Source of the DNA: Phyto melanocephala
Lineage: Eukaryota > Arthropoda > Insecta > Diptera > Rhinophoridae
Assembly (NCBI GenBank): GCA_941918925.1
Contig: OW799233.1
Coordinates: forward strand, 9,850,001-9,914,000
Direction of reading: 5' to 3'
Length of the DNA stretch: 64,000 bases
Both the position numbers and the translations under genes were made by a program. Shown here piece after piece: positions 21,109 to 33,260 of the stretch. Each line of letters begins with the position of its first letter. The stretch's first letter is position 1. The notes under the pieces were generated by a model. The model had not been told where the DNA came from, did not search any database, and was given only the letters and a program-made list of their open reading frames with translations.

Positions 21109-22069
21109 AGCATTTTCAAAAAAAAAAAATAATGTTATTTGGCCGACCCTTTATTAATTAAATGAAAATAATATTTTTTTAAAATTATATAACAAAAAAA
21201 AAAATAAATTAAAATAGTATTAAAAAATTAATTAAAATTCCTGGAATTTTTAAAAATGATTTTTATGTTATTAATCAGGCCTATAATTGAAAATAATTTA
21301 AATAAAGTATTCATTGCATCAACAATATAAATTATTAAAGCTGTTTTAAATGAAGGAACCTGAAAATAAAATAGAATAATTTTTTATATATTTTTTTAAA
21401 CATATTTTTAACATACAAAAATACAAAGCATAAGAATACATTTAGGAACTGGTGGCATAACAATATGTCATATTTTTAAAAGTAAAGCGGGTGCATCCGC
21501 GAACCAAATTCACAAAGAAATTTTACACTTTAAAAATTTCGATCAAATGAAGTAAAAAATATCAAATAATTACTTGCATATTAAAGTTAGAAGCCATAAG
21601 AATATTGCGGGCTGCAAGGAATATTGACTTTAGTCCCATCTGCAATAAAGTTCAAGTTTTCTATGATATTTATTAGGATCAAAGACTGATTTTTGCTATG
21701 AAAATATGTATGTATGTACTTACTAGAATTTTAATCCGTGATTGACTATTTTTTAAGTATTGACCTCCCTGTTTCACATGTTAAATCAAAATTTTAATAA
21801 ACCCTTCTTCCTTCAAGATGAATTCTTGACAAAAAAAATAATTTTTTTAGTTTTTTTTTTTTTACTATATATATACTTTTTTCAACTGACAGAAATCTCT
21901 AAGTTTTTTGAAAATATTTAATATAAAATATATCGTCTAAATTTCTTGATCTCTTTTATTGATTATATATGATTTTTTCAAGCTTGAGATCAACTTTTTT
22001 TTTATAAAAAAACCAAAAAAGTTGATCTCAATATATTTAATATAAATTAAAAAAAAAATTTTTAATATA
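21109..22069. other. AT-rich stretch with dispersed repeat copy 2 (about 21215-21345)
   Basis: Contains AAAAAATTAATTAAAATTCC and TTATTAATCAGGCCTATAAT, paralleling 11195-11340. It also has a 20-bp inverted pair, AGATCAACTTTTTTT near 21988 and AAAAAAGTTGATCTCA near 22015, forming a short hairpin. No gene is seen. Confidence 0.35.
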
Positions 22070-22205
22070 CAGTCGAACTTCCATAACTCGAACTTCTCTA
22101 ACTCGAATTTTCTCTAACTCGAACTAATTTGGGTGGCAGTAGCGTTAAAAGAACAAATCACATACAATTTTCCTTCTGTAACTCGAAGTCTCCGTAAGTC
22201 GAAAT
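22070..22205 (-). mobile_element. pogo/Tigger-type transposon end
   Basis: After a TA (22068-22069) comes CAGTCGAACTTCCATAACTC and a run of AACTCGAA repeats (five in about 130 bp), the layout of pogo/Tigger terminal regions. The opposite end was not found. Strand is inferred from a weak minus-strand coding patch at 22735-22880 and is uncertain. Confidence 0.5.
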
Positions 22206-22734
22206 ATGTTTCAAATTTAAGAATAAATTAATTAGTCAATTAATTAAAAAAATTGTATAAATAAAATGTTAGTATTACAGATTTATTATTAAAATTTATC
22301 TTTGTGTATTACTACTAGTCACCGCTTGGGACATCTTCTGTTCATAGTTTTAGTGTAGTTTTTTAATTGAATACCGTCAGTGTCAATTAAATATTAAATA
22401 TAATTATAAGGTTCTTGTTTTGTATTACTTGGATGTTTATTGTGTTTGTACAACTTTTTCATCAAACTTGACATCCTTATCTCCTAATTTGTATAATACA
22501 CATTTTGTACAATAGAATTTTTACTATTAAGATCCGATCTACGGTCCATTAAAGGAGTTACAGCTCTGCCGCATCGTATTGCTTTATCACAAGTTTTGCT
22601 ACACGGAATGAAAAACTTTTTTTACATCAATAATTAATATTCCGGCGCTCTTACGTCACAAAAAAAAATTTATATATAGATTTCGTTAGGTTCCTACAAG
22701 AAGCATATGTATGTCCTCAACTAGTTTATTCCAT

Positions 22735-22880
22735 TCGATCTTATCCATTGCTATTATCATCAGCTCGCCTTAGGATTTTTTTGGAAGAGAGCTGCATAAA
22801 CATTTCAACAGTTGATAGCATTTCTTGTGGCCTGTGCAATGCATGGCTAATCCCAATTCATTTACGCCGATTGATTTCAA
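22735..22880 (-). pseudogene. Minus-strand coding-like patch, possibly pogo-type transposase C-terminus
   Basis: The minus frame gives ISHALHRPQEMLSTVEMFMQ then LSSKKILRRADDNSNG and a stop. I do not recognise it with certainty. Its position about 600 bp inside a pogo-type end suggests the C-terminal tail of that element's transposase. The MITE at 22886-23132 abuts it, and sequence beyond the MITE (to about 23460) is also patchily open on the minus strand. The plus-strand ORF at 22748-22933 is probably a shadow. Confidence 0.2.
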
Positions 22881-22885
22881 TATAT

Positions 22886-23132
22886 CTGTGGCTTGCAGCT
22901 AAAAGGGCCAATGTCACTTTTTTGCTCTTTTGAGTTAATCATTGCATTAGATTTGTTTTCTTGCTCTATTTCATTATGGTAAAACAGCTAAAGTCATACT
23001 TAACCCGGAACAGCTTCATAAATAAAATGCTGGCCAATGTCACTATGAAATCATCTATAAAAGTTAAAGTTCAACTCCAATTTTCTCAAAAGTAAATATT
23101 TTAAGATTGGCTCTTTTAGCTCCAACTCACAG
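22886..23132. mobile_element. MITE with about 30-bp TIR, copy 1 (247 bp)
   Basis: Ends CTGTGGCTTGCAGCTAAAAG then GGCCAATGTCA, and the complementary right end with mutations (AAGATTGGCTCTTTTAGCTC). It is homologous along its whole length to 55458-55698. An internal GGCCAATGTCACTATGAAA direct repeat of the terminal motif is present in both copies. Confidence 0.8.
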
Positions 23133-23929
23133 ATTATATGGATATGGAGTATTATATCCCTCAGCAGATTGTTGTTAATGGTATTTGGTCAAAAAATTTT
23201 TAGTATGCGATGCAGGCAATGATTTACAAATAGTTGGGAGTCGTTCGTATCTTGACTTTTTGTGTTTTTTTGGATTTCACACCCGCATCAAAAGTTTTTA
23301 TACAGCTATTAAATATGCTGCATTTTGTTCGCATGAAGAGGTAGTTAAATTTCCATACTGAGTTAATGCTTATCTCGCCTTGTTGATACGTTTTTAAACA
23401 TCTTCATGGAATCCGTGTAATGGCACTCCCAAGGTAACAGAAGGAGTCTACTTCAAAGAGACGCTGTTGGCGAATAGGGAGTGGTTGGAAGTTTGTGGTG
23501 TTCATTTTTATTCTATCCCTGAAGTCACTGGTGACCAAAGGAGCTTAAAAGGGGATCCAATATTGTCGTGGTTTGCTTTGATATTTCTTATACAAACTTA
23601 CATACATATATATAAACTTAATATTCCTGATCCACCAAAAGCTGAAATATGAAAAACTAAAATTCTCTCTAATAATTACAGATCTCTTAAAGTTTTTTTT
23701 TCAAATATTTACTTATTATAGTAAAAAGTATATTTACCGGCTTTTCTCTGTGACATGTTGCAGCATTCAATACATTTTCGGTATTCTTGTAAATAGGAAG
23801 TAACATATACAACCGTTTTTTCTTATTTCAGAGCTTTTTGACCTACATTTGTACTTATTGCTTTGGTGTACATTAATAAATAGTATGTTTATGCTCGTTT
23901 ATGTTTCTATGTATTTGTGATAGTAAATA
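23133..23929. other. Unassigned stretch
   Basis: Patchily open on both strands, with no recognised gene. It may continue the pogo-type element. The ORF at 23467-23652 has no motif. Confidence 0.3.
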
Positions 23930-24441
23930 CCCTGAAGGAAACCTGGGAGCAAGTGTCTCCAAGTCACCAGTTTTGTCGACTATTGTAGTGACTTCTTGGC
24001 GACATTGTCAACAAAGTGTCTACATTTTTTTTAATTTTCTTTGATGAAAAAAAAAAAATGTTTACACAATAAATAAGAGTTTTAATTAAATGTACCTAAT
24101 TTACTTTTAATATTTGATATTTAATGAATTCCTTAATTTTTTTCAATAAAACATCATATTTTAACAAAAGTTTCATTAACGACGTCTATTTCAGAAAAGT
24201 ATCAAAAGTGTAGACTAGAATTACTTAAATGCACTATTGAATCTCTGGTGACAATGTCTACAAATGGTCCTTACAGAACTACCTACTCAGTAGTACCAGT
24301 GTAAGTAGAAGATTTCCAATGACACGCACATGTTAAATGTCTATAGTAAAAAGCATTGTTGGGGGTATAATAAGTCACTAGTACTGGTGACAGTGACAAT
24401 AGTGAATCAGTACTGATTCACTAGTGATATTTCCTACAGGG
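23930..24441. mobile_element. TIR element flanked by TA, 512 bp
   Basis: Left end CCCTGAAGGAAA and right end TTTCCTACAGGG (one mismatch), flanked by TA at 23928-23929 and 24442-24443. The interior is rich in GTGAC / GTCAC and CTAGTGA palindromic motifs. No coding capacity. Confidence 0.6.
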
Positions 24442-26497
24442 TATATAAACATGATATGAATGAATTTACCCTGCAAAAACTTTTTATTTTCTTTTGCTAA
24501 CAGTAACTCAGTAGTTAATACATACGTTACTTGGTAATGGGTGTTTATTATTTGCTAAGAGGGCCTTTAGTATCTTTATTTGGTGCTTTACGTTTTTCAG
24601 CAAGAAATGTTATTACCAAAAAGCATTTCTTTGGTTATTACTGGTTATTAACGGTCGAATTGATAAAAATTAAAAGAGCTTTATAAGAGGTTTATAAGTC
24701 AAATTTAGTTAGTGTTTATCTGCTTAAAAAAGCATTTGTACAAGACATGATTTTATTGTGTGATGTTGACGCTATATAGAGCTTTTCTACGACTTCGAAA
24801 TGTATTTTTTGATTTTTACTTAGACTCTTATGTACAACTTGAACAACTTTTTACAATCATAACTTTGATCAATATTTTGATCATGTTTTGAACGAGGTTT
24901 TCAAATCATTTTCAAAGAATGGTTTAACAAAAAAAATACTTTGGTCTCTCTTGTAATGCTCAGTTTTGATAAACCCTATACTGTTAGTTATCCAACTATT
25001 TTTTATTGTAAGTTGGTGACACTTGATTGTAAAAATGCCTGTAAATTTAAATTATAATAAACACGTAGTTTCTGAACACGCTGTTTTGTGATATATTTTG
25101 CTGTTAGTTATAACTTTGGTACCTGCTGAATTCCATTTACGGCTGTTAGTACTCTGACATTTATTTATAATTCGTCTAGTGGACCTAATACAACTTTACC
25201 TTTTTGTATTGTTTATGAAGAGTTTTACTGTGTGTTTACTGGATAGTGTTACAAAATTCTGTTACCATTAATTTGCATTCTATGTAGGTCATTTATGTAC
25301 CAGAATAGCATAACTTCTGGAACAATTTAAGCTTTTTTGACTAAAAGCACTGAAGTGTTCATGGTGAATCGACAATAGTTATTTGCACAATATGCTGCAA
25401 AGTATACACTACATAAATTCATGCACACTTGTATGAGTATGGGCTCAAGTTGTTTTCTTTTACTGTGTGCATGTGTGTTTATATGTACTATTTGCCCCAT
25501 TTGGTATTGCACTGAAATGAAGGCCTTATCAAAACAACAAAAACCAACAACAACAAAAAAGCAAAGCTTGACAATGGGGATAGGATTGGCATTGGATTAA
25601 GTGCCAGTTGTTATAGTTGTAGTAGCAATAGAGATGGTTGTGTGTGTTTTAGTATTGGCCAACATAAGTGCAGTGGTTTGTACATGCTTTTACTTTTAAC
25701 TTTTGATTTTTATTCTGTTTGGTTTTTCTTTTTTTTTTTTGCAAAATGTCTGTATATTATTTTTCACTTTTCAATTTTATTATTTTATGATTTTTTTTTT
25801 AATTTTTTCTCAGGTAAATTTTTGTTTTCCTGGTTTGATTTTTGTATGATTTTTCCTGTTGTCATGTAGTTTTTACGTACAGTTGTGTAAAGTTTTAATA
25901 AGCATTTTAATTAACAATTATTGGCTAAAAATGTGTTAGTTTATACATATTATTGTAAAAATTTTTTTTTTTTTAAATTCATCTGTTAAGTTTCATATAA
26001 AGCGCTTTTAAATTTAAAGAATTGCAACTTACCAGAATTGCTTCTGCAAAAGCGCGAAAAAATACTGCCAATAAGGTTCAATTAGTCAAGTCATACCATA
26101 ATGCTATAGCCATAACCATAAATATATTTGCTTCACCTATTAGTGCTGCCATAACCATAAACATTTGTTGATGCTTTCATTTGTTTATACCCTTCATTAG
26201 TAGTTTGTAATTGTTAATTGTTTATACTTTCCCTGAAGAAGCAAGCGAAATATAGGAAAATAAAATTAAAACTATTTTTTATAAAAAAAAATGATCTCAA
26301 GTTCAATACAAAAAACAACTATTGATATAAATACATAAATAAAAAAGCTCGAAAACATTCATCTATATATATAAAGCAATAAATATATCTTAATAGCAAA
26401 CAGCTGTTTATGGTTACGGCGAAAAATCAAAATCCAATTAGTGTCTTTAGTTATGGTGAAGTCTATTGCGTTATGGCGAGCCATCTATAATTAAATA
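24442..26497. other. Unassigned AT-rich stretch
   Basis: No gene is recognised. CAACAACAAAAA tracts near 25535-25560 and T-rich ORFs near 25642-25869 are low complexity. GCCATAACCATAAA motifs at about 26110-26165 and TTTATGGTTACGGC at 26408 form a loose inverted pair around more repeats. Near 26361 ATCTATATATATAAA resembles a Helitron 5' end but is weak. Confidence 0.35.
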
Positions 26498-26890
26498 CAG
26501 TGGGCCAATTCAAAGTGGTTGCATATCAGTCATATTTGTACTATTTCATATTATTTTATGCGTGCATAAAATTTTTGTTAGTAATTTCCATACAAAAAAA
26601 ATAATATGACTTTACACATTTGTTTCCTATGTATAAGAAATTGTTTATGTTATACTTTTAACCATACTGTCTCTCAGAGAGAATTTCTTCGCTTCTCACC
26701 ACTCAGAGAGAATATTTTCTATTTTCTTCTTTCCTGTATACATACAACGTTTAACGGCGTCATCTCTTTGTCTTCTTTCTTGTATTAAATACATTATTTG
26801 TTAACAAAAGGTGTTCAAAGTCACTAGTCATATTAATATGAATTATATGACATAGTACAATATGAGAGTCTACTTTGAATTGGCCCAGTG
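26498..26890. mobile_element. MITE with TA target duplication, 393 bp
   Basis: Ends CAGTGGGCCAATTCAAAGT and, on the other strand, CACTGGGCCAATTCAAAGT (one mismatch in 19), flanked by TA at 26496-26497 and 26891-26892. This fits a Tc1/mariner-superfamily MITE. The interior repeats CTCAGAGAGAAT twice. Confidence 0.8.
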
Positions 26891-27101
26891 TATCCTAAGT
26901 TTGGTTTGAAAAGCTTTGGTTTGTATGGCTATGGTTGTAGTACGATTAATTGAGCCTATAGTAAAATCGACGACTGTAACGTTAATCAATCTCATTTTAG
27001 TGCCTAATTTTTTTTTTTATTATTTTCCGTTGCGCAAAATCGTGTGAAATTTTAATGAAAATATGGTAACATTATTGAGAGAATTAGTCTTTTTAAATAT
27101 A

Positions 27102-28162
27102 GGCATACAAAAATGCGCTCTGCAATTAAAATATGCACATCTTTACCACCTGCCCTTAAGCTGATTTTATTCATATTCAATTCCATCTTAAGAACCGGTT
27201 TCTACCCTAAATCATGGAAAATATCAGAAATTACTATGATACCTAAGCCAGGTAAAGACGCTAGCCAAGTGTCATCTTATCGCCCGATAAGCTTACACTC
27301 AATTTTATCAAAGCTTTTTGAGAAAATATTTTTAAATGCGTTGACTCCATATTTCAACGACCACCACATCATTCCCGTTCATCAATTTGGATTCCGAAAA
27401 TATCATGGCACAATAGAACAAGTTCATCGCATAGTTAATCTTATCAGACAGGCTTTTGAGGACAAACACTATTGCTCATCACTCTTCATAGGCATTTCTC
27501 AAGCCTTTGACAAGGTCTGGCATGATGGGCTTCTACATAAAATAGGTTCTTTGTTACCCCAAAATACCCACAAACTACTGCGAAATTATTTATTGGATCG
27601 TTCATTTCTAGTAAAGTATAAAGACTATATCTCAGACTCAAGAAAAATCGCAGCAGGAGTTCCCCAAGGCAGTATACTTGGTCTTCTCATGTACATATAT
27701 AATTTATACATCAGATATGCTCACCTATGGAATCCAACTATGGGGAACAGCTTCTGCTTCTAATATAGAGAAATTACAAAGACGACAAAACAAAATATTG
27801 CGACTTATTACTGGAGACCCATGGTACATTAGCAACGCGAATATTCACAAGGACCTTAATATTCCATTTGTTAGCGATGAAATAAAAACCTTTTGCTCAA
27901 AATATGTACGAAAACTGGAAACTCATCCAAATACTCTCGCACAGAATCTGCTGTATTATAATGGACATACTCGACTCAGGAGGATCGACACATTGGCCCT
28001 CGCGGTCTCGTTAGAATGATGACCACTATGCAATGAAAATTTGAGTCTCTATTGCAATGGCAAAAGACCCAGAAATTAGTTAATTTAAGATTTTAATACT
28101 TATTGTCATTTTCTTAATATAGAAAGATCCAATAAATAAATTATGAGTTAATAAAAAAAAAA
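27102..28162 (+). pseudogene. Jockey-type LINE ORF2 fragment, 5'-truncated, internally deleted, dead
   Basis: Frame 27113-27763 encodes reverse transcriptase segments in order: MIPKPGKDASQVSSYRPISL, QFGFRKYHGTIEQVHRI, FIGISQAFDKVWHDGLL (motif A) and AAGVPQGSILG (motif B). Motif A normally has F-x-D; here the catalytic Asp is Gly (FIGIS). Near 27690 the frame shifts, and a deletion joins IIYTSD directly to the C-terminal MLTYGIQLWGTASASNIEKL, QRRQNKILRLITGDPWYI and HKDLNIPFV, removing the YxDD active site and thumb. The stop is at 28017-28019, with a poly-A tail at 28153-28162. A possible 10-bp target duplication (TTTAAATATA before, TTAAAATATA after) supports a 5'-truncated insertion. It once copied RNA into chromosomal DNA; this copy cannot. 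Confidence 0.85.
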
Positions 28163-28267
28163 CTTAAAATATATTTATCTTGATACTAAATTTTGTGACG
28201 TATTTTAGATAACAAATTATATTGAAAATCAAGTTGCGTTTAAATTTTGTTTAAACATATCGAGCTG

Positions 28268-29047
28268 TAACAGCGAAAATAACTTAACTGACATATATTT
28301 CTTTATTGAATTTTTGATGTAGAGTTGTGCTCTAGCTTTCAACATCTAAAATAAATATTGAGTCAAAAGTAATATTAAAAAGAATTTAATTATAGTTACA
28401 GAAATACAAGCCATTCAATTTTAACGTAAACGATACTAATCTTTGTGTGACTGTAAAAATAACGTAACTGATATTTTAAATGTAAGACTAACTGAATAAT
28501 TAACAAAATAAACTAATCAATTTAATTATAAAGATCAATCCATTATAAAATATGTAATTGTTACCTGTTAGTTATTTTAATCTAGAATTGTTACTGTCAA
28601 TAACTTTTTACTCACAATCATGCAGCTAACGATAAAAATACTACTAATACACGGTCATATTTTTTTTTTGTTTACACACATGTAAGGCTACATAAATATA
28701 ATCGAAATTTTGCCGCGATATGAAAAAAAACTAATGGCAATGACATACTCATAAAAAAAACAAATTAATAAAAATCATTTCCTAACTTTCACTATTAAAA
28801 CTTATCCAAATATTCTATACCCACTTAATGCCAATAATACATCTCTTATATTTGTATTTAATAAACTTCTAATTGTTCTTAGGGAATTCAAAATGTAACA
28901 TCAAAGTATTCCAATGCTCGCTTTGACATGTTAGTTGGAGTTGGACCGCAGTGAAATTGAAAAACTAGACTTTAGCTTTTAATTTCTTTTAAGAAAACCT
29001 TCTCCTGTTAAATATGACTTCTGTCGGTTACGTTATTTTTGCTGTTA
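28268..29047. mobile_element. TIR element of about 780 bp, non-coding
   Basis: Left TAACAGCGAAAATAACTTAA then CTGACA; right end reverse-complemented TAACAGCAAAAATAACGTAA then CCGACA: 26 bp with three differences. Related strings (ACTGTAAAAATAACGTAACT near 28450) recur inside. No ORF; no clear target duplication. Confidence 0.65.
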
Positions 29048-29857
29048 AGGCTCTATATTGTTTTTCGCTTGCTGCAAATGGATTCATTCTAAATGACTCT
29101 TTAAATGCAAGATAATTTGTTTTAAGTTTTATGCTAGAAAATTAATGAAAATTCCTACAAAATAGCTTAAACAATTCATGTAGGCAAACAGCATGAACTA
29201 ATAAAACAGCGGCTTCTTTTCACCTAATGAGTCATGAGTTCTATGCACTTGTGAAAATAAAGTGCTGCTCACTAATACATTTGTATAACGACATGGTGAT
29301 GCGCTAATGTTAAAATCATTAGTGTTTACACTTGAATTGAATCACTTCGCCGTCAGTTGAAGCAGTGATAAATCACTTCTTTATGTTGTCTTTCTTGCGG
29401 GGTTGCACAAATGCTCAATGTGCGTAATAGTAACATTTGACGAAAAACGCCAAAAAATATATTACTGTGCATGTTAGTGTGCTTGTAAGTGAATTTTTTT
29501 AATATTAATTTAAAAATGGAGCCTCATGACTTTTTTTTTTTTGTTTTTCATAATGTTTTTGTATAATGTGACAGTTTATCCATAATTTTACTATTATTTC
29601 ACCATTGTTTAGCAAGTTTTGCATTTAAATTAAACCCTATATTCAGCTGCTTAACTTCTTTTAAACCTTTTTGGTTAAAAGGATTTACTGAACACATCTA
29701 AATCATGTGTAAATTTTAAAACACTCAACGTATTCATCATGTTTAATAAAATAATTAATTATTTTACAACATCAATACTATTTGTATTGACAACATCATA
29801 CTATTTGTTTTAATCAAATTTAGTGGGCCTCAGAACAAGTCCTGGTTCACACATAAC

Positions 29858-30336
29858 CAAGGCGAATTCACATCAGGTGACAACATCCCTACAACAAACA
29901 CAAAAAGGTCTGGAGAATGTCGAAAAAAAATGAATTGTTTGTTTACTTTTAATACAAATATTATTTTTATAAATTTACATGAAATTTGTTAAAATAAATA
30001 TATTTTTTCAATTTATTATATAGATTTCTGCTAGTTTATATCACATATTTGTGCTTTTTAAAATATTTTTCACAATTTTCACAAAATACTTAGACAAACA
30101 CAATGGGCATTTTAAGTTTTCTGAATTAAAAAAATTAAAAATGTTCTTTATTTTAACTGTAACTAGTATTTTACTTATTTACTTATTTACAAAATAAATA
30201 TAAATATTTTTATAATTTTGTCGCTTTTATAAAATTAATTTAAATGTAAACAAACTTGGCCATTGTGCCGTTAAAATAAATCGAGAAAAAAATAATTAGC
30301 TGGCCTCTGAACATCACCTGATGTGAATTCGTCTTG
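29858..30336. mobile_element. Probable MITE of about 480 bp with the CGAATTCACATCAGGTGA ends
   Basis: The left end CAAGGCGAATTCACATCAGG then TGA and the right end, reverse-complemented, CAAGACGAATTCACATCAGG then TGA face each other. The same end occurs singly at 3118-3141. The interior is AT-rich and non-coding. Exact boundaries and target duplication are not resolved. Confidence 0.55.
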
Positions 30337-31479
30337 TACGCAACTATTTTAAGGTTTTTTTTTTTAATATTTCTTTACTGTTGCTTTTACGTTTAAACAG
30401 AAAATTAAACAATTTTTTCAATCGTTTCTAGAGTGAACCACTGAGCGTATAATTAATTTAAACATTTAAATTCAACCACGCAACCATTCAAAACACATAC
30501 AACAACCATTCGAAAACTGTCAATATGTAAACAAGCAAGAAGAACAAGTCAATATTAGTTTATTTAATTGCTTAATCAGCTCGTGAAGGTTAAATAAATA
30601 GGGGAAATGCAATTATACCTTTGAGCATTGCCAATACAAATAATGTTAACAAAAGTGAAAGAGTTATAAAATGAAGCAGCGCGGTTGAGAGGAAAAAAAA
30701 ATTTACAAGATTTTGGAAAATTTATTTATTTATGATAGATCAAAATTAACCAGCGTTTGTATAGTAAAGTGTTGGCAAGTTAAGGCACAGTTTGACAATT
30801 TAGAATTAATAAAAGTGAATAACTACATAGAACAACAATGTTCTTTTTAGATATAATGAAAGCTTGATGGATTTTAAAAAAGACTAAATCAATTGTTGGT
30901 ATTAAGAGTACTTGTCATTCCTAAAATAAAACGTTAAATATTTTTACAGTCATTTTAAGAAGGTTTATACAATGTTTTCTCTTAAAAGGTCTGCATCTTA
31001 ATGCCTATAAAGTTTAATTGATTGATGATGAACGGAGAATAAAGTTAATTGATTGGGTGGTTTATAGAACATCAGAGATATATTTCTACCTGGAATAGAT
31101 GAGACACAAATGTCATATTGTCCTTGTAACAATTTCACTATTGCATGAAACTTTTCCTGGTCGTGTAATCGCTTATATATTTAAAAGGTCATAATTGTCC
31201 CCATAGAATGTATTATTTTACATCATTGAATTAAGACTTAGAACATACATATATGTTCCATGAGGTTGCAAATAAATACTGTACAATAGAAATTACAAAC
31301 GCAATGACAAGCCTATAGACACTCATTTAAATAATAAAATAAGACTCTTAATATTAACTTAAAATAAAAAAAACTTAAGCATTTCAATTACAATGAAATT
31401 ATATGGGTTTACAAGTTAATAATGTAGATTTTTTGCTTGTAAACTGCTCTTATTATAACAACAAAATTAATTAAAATAT
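30337..31479. other. Unassigned AT-rich stretch
   Basis: No gene or repeat is recognised. Confidence 0.35.
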
Positions 31480-32430
31480 TATTGAAAGTATTGTCCATCG
31501 TTAGTAAGACTTTTTCACATCTTTCTGGTATATAGATTCCGCGCTAAAGGAACGTTTTTGAGGTAAATAATGAATTAGCCAATTTCTGATACTCTATTTT
31601 AAAGTGAAGTGTATTCCAGTAAAGGCATTCTGCATCGATACAAACAAATGTTACTGAGAAGGGTCACAGAGTGGGCTATAAGGCGGGTGAGCCAGAATTT
31701 TCCATCCACTGTTTTTTAATTAATATTTAATCGGTCTAGCAACAAGCGGCAGAGCGTTGAAATGATGGAAGATTATGGCCTTGTGCCTGGTCGAATATTC
31801 TGGTAATTTTTCGTTGATTGCTCTCTTTAAACGAATCAATTGTGTTCTTTAAAGGTCGCCAGTGATTTTCTGACCCAGCTCAATAGCTAATAATACATAA
31901 CACTCTTTTGATCCCACCAAATACAGAGCATTACCTTGACGTCATGGATATTCGCCTTCGACGTTGATTTGGCTTTATATGTGACTTTTTGCCCTTGAGT
32001 TTATCGTAACGTATACATTACGACTTCTTTTTGCAGCGTTCAAGCATAATTTCCGACATGCAGTTTCCTTGCTTTTGAATGAATGCCAATAACTTGAAGT
32101 GTAGGGAAATGGCTTGTTGTGTGACCCTCAATGATAATCCAAGTTCTTCTTGAGTTTGATAATAATCTTCGTCGAGTCTGGTCAAATATTTTCCAATTCT
32201 TCATCTTCAAACTTTTTCGGCTGACCAGGCCTCTTCTTGTTTTTTATGTCGAAATCACCACTTTTAAATCCCGCAAGCCATCGTTCACAAGTTTTTTGAG
32301 TTGGTGTATGCTGACAGTAAGCTTCTACCAACAATCGGTCACTTTCAGCAGCCGTTTTATTCAAATGAAAGAAGGTTATCAGGCAATTCCGCAAAAGAGA
32401 TTTTTTAGGCCCAAAATTCGACATTATAAA
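31480..32430 (-). pseudogene. mariner (DD34D-type) transposase relic
   Basis: The minus frame 32424-32182 is a good helix-turn-helix region: LITFFHLNKTAAESDRLLVE, AYCQHTPTQKTCERWLAGFK, SGDFDIKNKKRPGQPKKFED. Further along the minus strand, broken by stops and shifts, are GNALYLVGSKECYVLL (from the CIWWDQKG block), AINEKLPEYSTRHKAI, then HFNALPLVARPIKY and SGWKILAHPPYSP, and finally PERCEKVLLT. HFNA replaces the HDNA catalytic motif, so the second Asp is lost as well as the frame. In the family these enzymes move elements at TA sites. Terminal repeats were not delimited. It abuts the plus-strand DD41D relic at about 32440. Confidence 0.75.
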
Positions 32431-32454
32431 GGGTAATTGTTATTATCTTTTTGA

Positions 32455-33260
32455 CAACACTGGTTTAAACAGCTGACGCACGTTTCGTGTTTTGTTTCAC
32501 TGTCAAACATCTTCAGTTTGGTCTATAATTTAACCATAAATCGTCTTACAAACGAACAACGCTTGCAAATTATTGAATTTTATTATCAAAATGCGTGCTC
32601 TGTTAAGAAGTTCATCACGCTCTTCTTATCGAAAAATTGTGTTCAGCGACGAAGCTCATTTTTGGCTCAATCGGTACGTTAATAAGCAGAATTGTGGATT
32701 TTGTAGTGAAGATCATCGAGAAGCATTGCAAGAGCTACCAATGCAGCCAGAAAAAGTCACAGTTTGGTGCGGTTTATGGGCTGGTGGCATCATTGGACCG
32801 TACTTCTTCAAAGATGATGCGAATCGTAACGTAACTGTAAATGGTGAGCGCTACCGTAAGATGATATCCAATTTTTTTGCCCAAAATGCAAGAGCTTGAC
32901 TTGCATGACATGCGGTTTCAACAAGACGGTGCCATATGCCACACAGCACGCTTAACAATGGACTTATTGAGAGGCGAGTTCGGTGAACATTTTATTTTAC
33001 GTTCGGGACTGGTCAATTAGCCGCCTAGATCGTACGATTTAACGCCTTTAGACTATTTTTTGTGAGGCTATGTTAAAGCTCATGTCTATACACATATGCC
33101 CGCTTCAATTGACGCATTGGAAGACAACATTGAAGGATTTATTCATGAGATACCGGCCGAAATGTTGAAAAGAGTATGCCCAAATTAGACTAAACGGATG
33201 GACCATTTGAGGCGCAGTCAGGTCAACATTTGCATGAAATAATCTCCAAACATTAAATTA
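32455..33260 (+). pseudogene. DD41D (rosa-group) transposase relic, internally deleted
   Basis: The N terminus NRLTNEQRLQIIEFYYQNAC then SVKK (about 32540-32610) is followed by a deletion that jumps to YRKIVFSDEAHFWLNRYVNK (first Asp), LPMQPEKVTVWCGLWAGGII, GPYFFKDDANRNVTVNGERY. A frameshift near 32890 leads to FQQDGAICHTARLTMDLLRG and DLTPLDYFL. Between the Asp of QQDGA and that of PLDYF I count 41 residues, which places it in the DD41D group. Stops interrupt VN-PPRS and YFL-GYV. It is the best preserved catalytic core in the window but not functional. Confidence 0.85.

Noticed and set aside
26362..26390. Helitron 5' end (ATCTATATATATAAA)
   Set aside because: The string is short, AT-only and not followed by the usual TCAATGTGTG-type sequence.
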